From Hyphomicrobiales bacterium (GTDB lineage: Bacteria > Pseudomonadota > Alphaproteobacteria > Rhizobiales > Rhizobiaceae): a DNA stretch of 64,000 nt. Below are positions 58,809 to 64,000 of this stretch, piece after piece (position 1 is the first letter of the stretch; each line of letters begins with the position of its first letter). The notes below the pieces were generated by a model. The model worked only from the letters and a program-made list of their open reading frames with translations. It made no database searches and had not been told where the DNA came from. A program made the translations under genes and the position numbers. The DNA is taken from contig UBNV01000010.1 of assembly GCA_900466945.1 (NCBI GenBank), forward strand, positions 372,001-436,000, given 5' to 3'.

Positions 58809-58835
58809 AATTAGGTCAGACTAGTTGACCTAATT
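58809..58835. promoter_or_regulatory. Perfect long palindrome between ltaE and gltB
   Basis: AATTAGGTCA (58809-58818) and TGACCTAATT (58826-58835) are exact 10-base inverted repeats with a GACTAGT spacer. It lies 144 bases upstream of gltB and 245 bases from ltaE. It has the size and symmetry of an operator for a dimeric regulator (for example GntR or Lrp type) but the regulator is unknown. The rest of the gap 58564-58979 shows no gene. Confidence 0.6.
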
Positions 58836-58979
58836 CCGGTTTCGAAGGCGAGATGTTTTCGGGCGTCATGGGGTGGTCAAGCAATCCGTGCAGGATGGCG
58901 AGGCTATCGCTGGCGCCCACCCGCGCCTGAAATGGGTCCAATCAGCCCGGCCAGTCCGGCTTCAACGGAGGTAAAGGTC

Positions 58980-63698
<4,719 letters not shown>

Positions 63699-63708
63699 TT
63701 GCCACCTC

Positions 63709-63733
63709 GACATCCCGGATAGGCCGGGATGTC
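63709..63733 (+). repeat. Perfect hairpin between gltB and gltD
   Basis: GACATCCCGG (63709-63718) and CCGGGATGTC (63724-63733) form a 10-base stem with a 5-base loop, 11 bases past the gltB stop. There is no U-tract, so it may stabilise or process the mRNA and set the GltB:GltD ratio rather than end transcription. Confidence 0.6.
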
Positions 63734-63785
63734 GCCGCCCACGGCTCGGCCGTGCAGTTGAAGCTCAGATTAGCAGGACTTTAAA

Positions 63786-64000
63786 ATGGGCAAGGTTACA
63801 GGTTTCATGGAAATCGACCGGCAGGTGGCGAAGTATCAGCCGGCCTCCGACCGCATCCGCCATTTCCGCGAATTCACCATCCCCATGTCGGATGCTGAGG
63901 TTACCAAGCAGGCGGCGCGCTGCATGGATTGTGGCATTCCCTATTGCCATGGCCCGACCGGCTGTCCGGTGCATAACCAGATCCCCGACTGGAACGACCT
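63786..64000 (+). CDS. gltD: Glutamate synthase (NADPH) small subunit, N-terminal part
   Basis: The start is ATG at 63786 ([20 protein letters not shown]), and the frame is open to the window end, 71 residues. The N-terminal Cys-rich block [20 protein letters not shown] matches the 4Fe-4S-binding region of GltD. The small subunit takes electrons from NADPH through FAD to the clusters of the complex. The remainder of the gene lies beyond the window. Confidence 0.95.
   Translation, partial: MGKVTGFMEIDRQVAKYQPASDRIRHFREFTIPMSDAEVTKQAARCMDCGIPYCHGPTGCPVHNQIPDWND

Overview
This 64 kb window is high-GC, densely coded chromosomal DNA from an alphaproteobacterium, almost certainly a member of the Rhizobiaceae (Rhizobium/Agrobacterium/Sinorhizobium-like). 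The evidence is a RopB/Omp25-type small porin, the aa3-oxidase subunit IV peptide, a glgP-glgB-glgC-glgA-pgm operon, the arsR/aqpS/arsC/arsH gene set, a CpdR-type single-domain response regulator divergent from N-formylglutamate amidohydrolase, an anti-Shine-Dalgarno sRNA resembling the SuhB/MmgR family, and a ROSE-like thermometer before an Hsp20 gene. No insertion sequence, prophage, CRISPR array or rRNA was seen; there is one tRNA (Val, GAC).

Layout. 0-10 kb: the end of a GNAT acetyltransferase, a small porin, a chemoreceptor, a zinc-type CobW GTPase with a WD40 protein behind a Zur-like palindrome, a creatininase-family hydrolase, MarR and LacI regulators, a 2-hydroxyacid dehydrogenase and a probable Inh-type protease inhibitor. 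10-14 kb: a TRAP transporter of the TakP (2-oxo acid) type, binding protein on + and the two permeases on -. 14-20 kb: a membrane EAL protein with a broken GGDEF motif, a LuxI/FeeM-like acyltransferase behind a CtrA-box match, oxidase subunit IV, a TPR lipoprotein and ribosomal protein S21. 19.8-25 kb: the four-gene heterotetrameric sarcosine oxidase operon soxBDAG. 25-27.4 kb: a VOC protein, a DUF2332 protein and a NodN-like MaoC dehydratase.

27.4-41.4 kb, all on the minus strand, is glycogen metabolism: glgP, glgB, glgC, glgA, pgm and, further on, glgX. A complete five-gene arsenic cassette (arsR, LMW-PTPase-type arsC, aqpS, glutaredoxin-type arsC, arsH) sits exactly between pgm and glgX in the same orientation and looks inserted. 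41.6-49.6 kb carries a TadG-like von Willebrand protein and a tight three-gene operon of transglutaminase, circularly permuted ATP-grasp/alpha-E and transglutaminase-DUF2126 proteins, a conserved but biochemically uncharacterised set probably acting on peptides. 49.7-58.6 kb holds a bifunctional GDP-mannose enzyme, FAH-family and YkgJ-type proteins, tRNA-Val, cpdR, N-formylglutamate amidohydrolase, the sRNA, a hisN-type phosphatase, an alpha/beta hydrolase, the Hsp20 gene and threonine aldolase. The window ends in gltB and the start of gltD (glutamate synthase).

The best leads for undescribed biology are the transglutaminase/ATP-grasp/alpha-E operon, the ars cassette within the glg locus with two unrelated arsenate reductases, the LuxI/FeeM-like enzyme under a CtrA box, and several unassigned palindromes and terminators (before gltB, before the TRAP permeases, and an orphan minus-strand terminator at 56.4 kb). 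All calls come from reading the sequence; no database searches were run.
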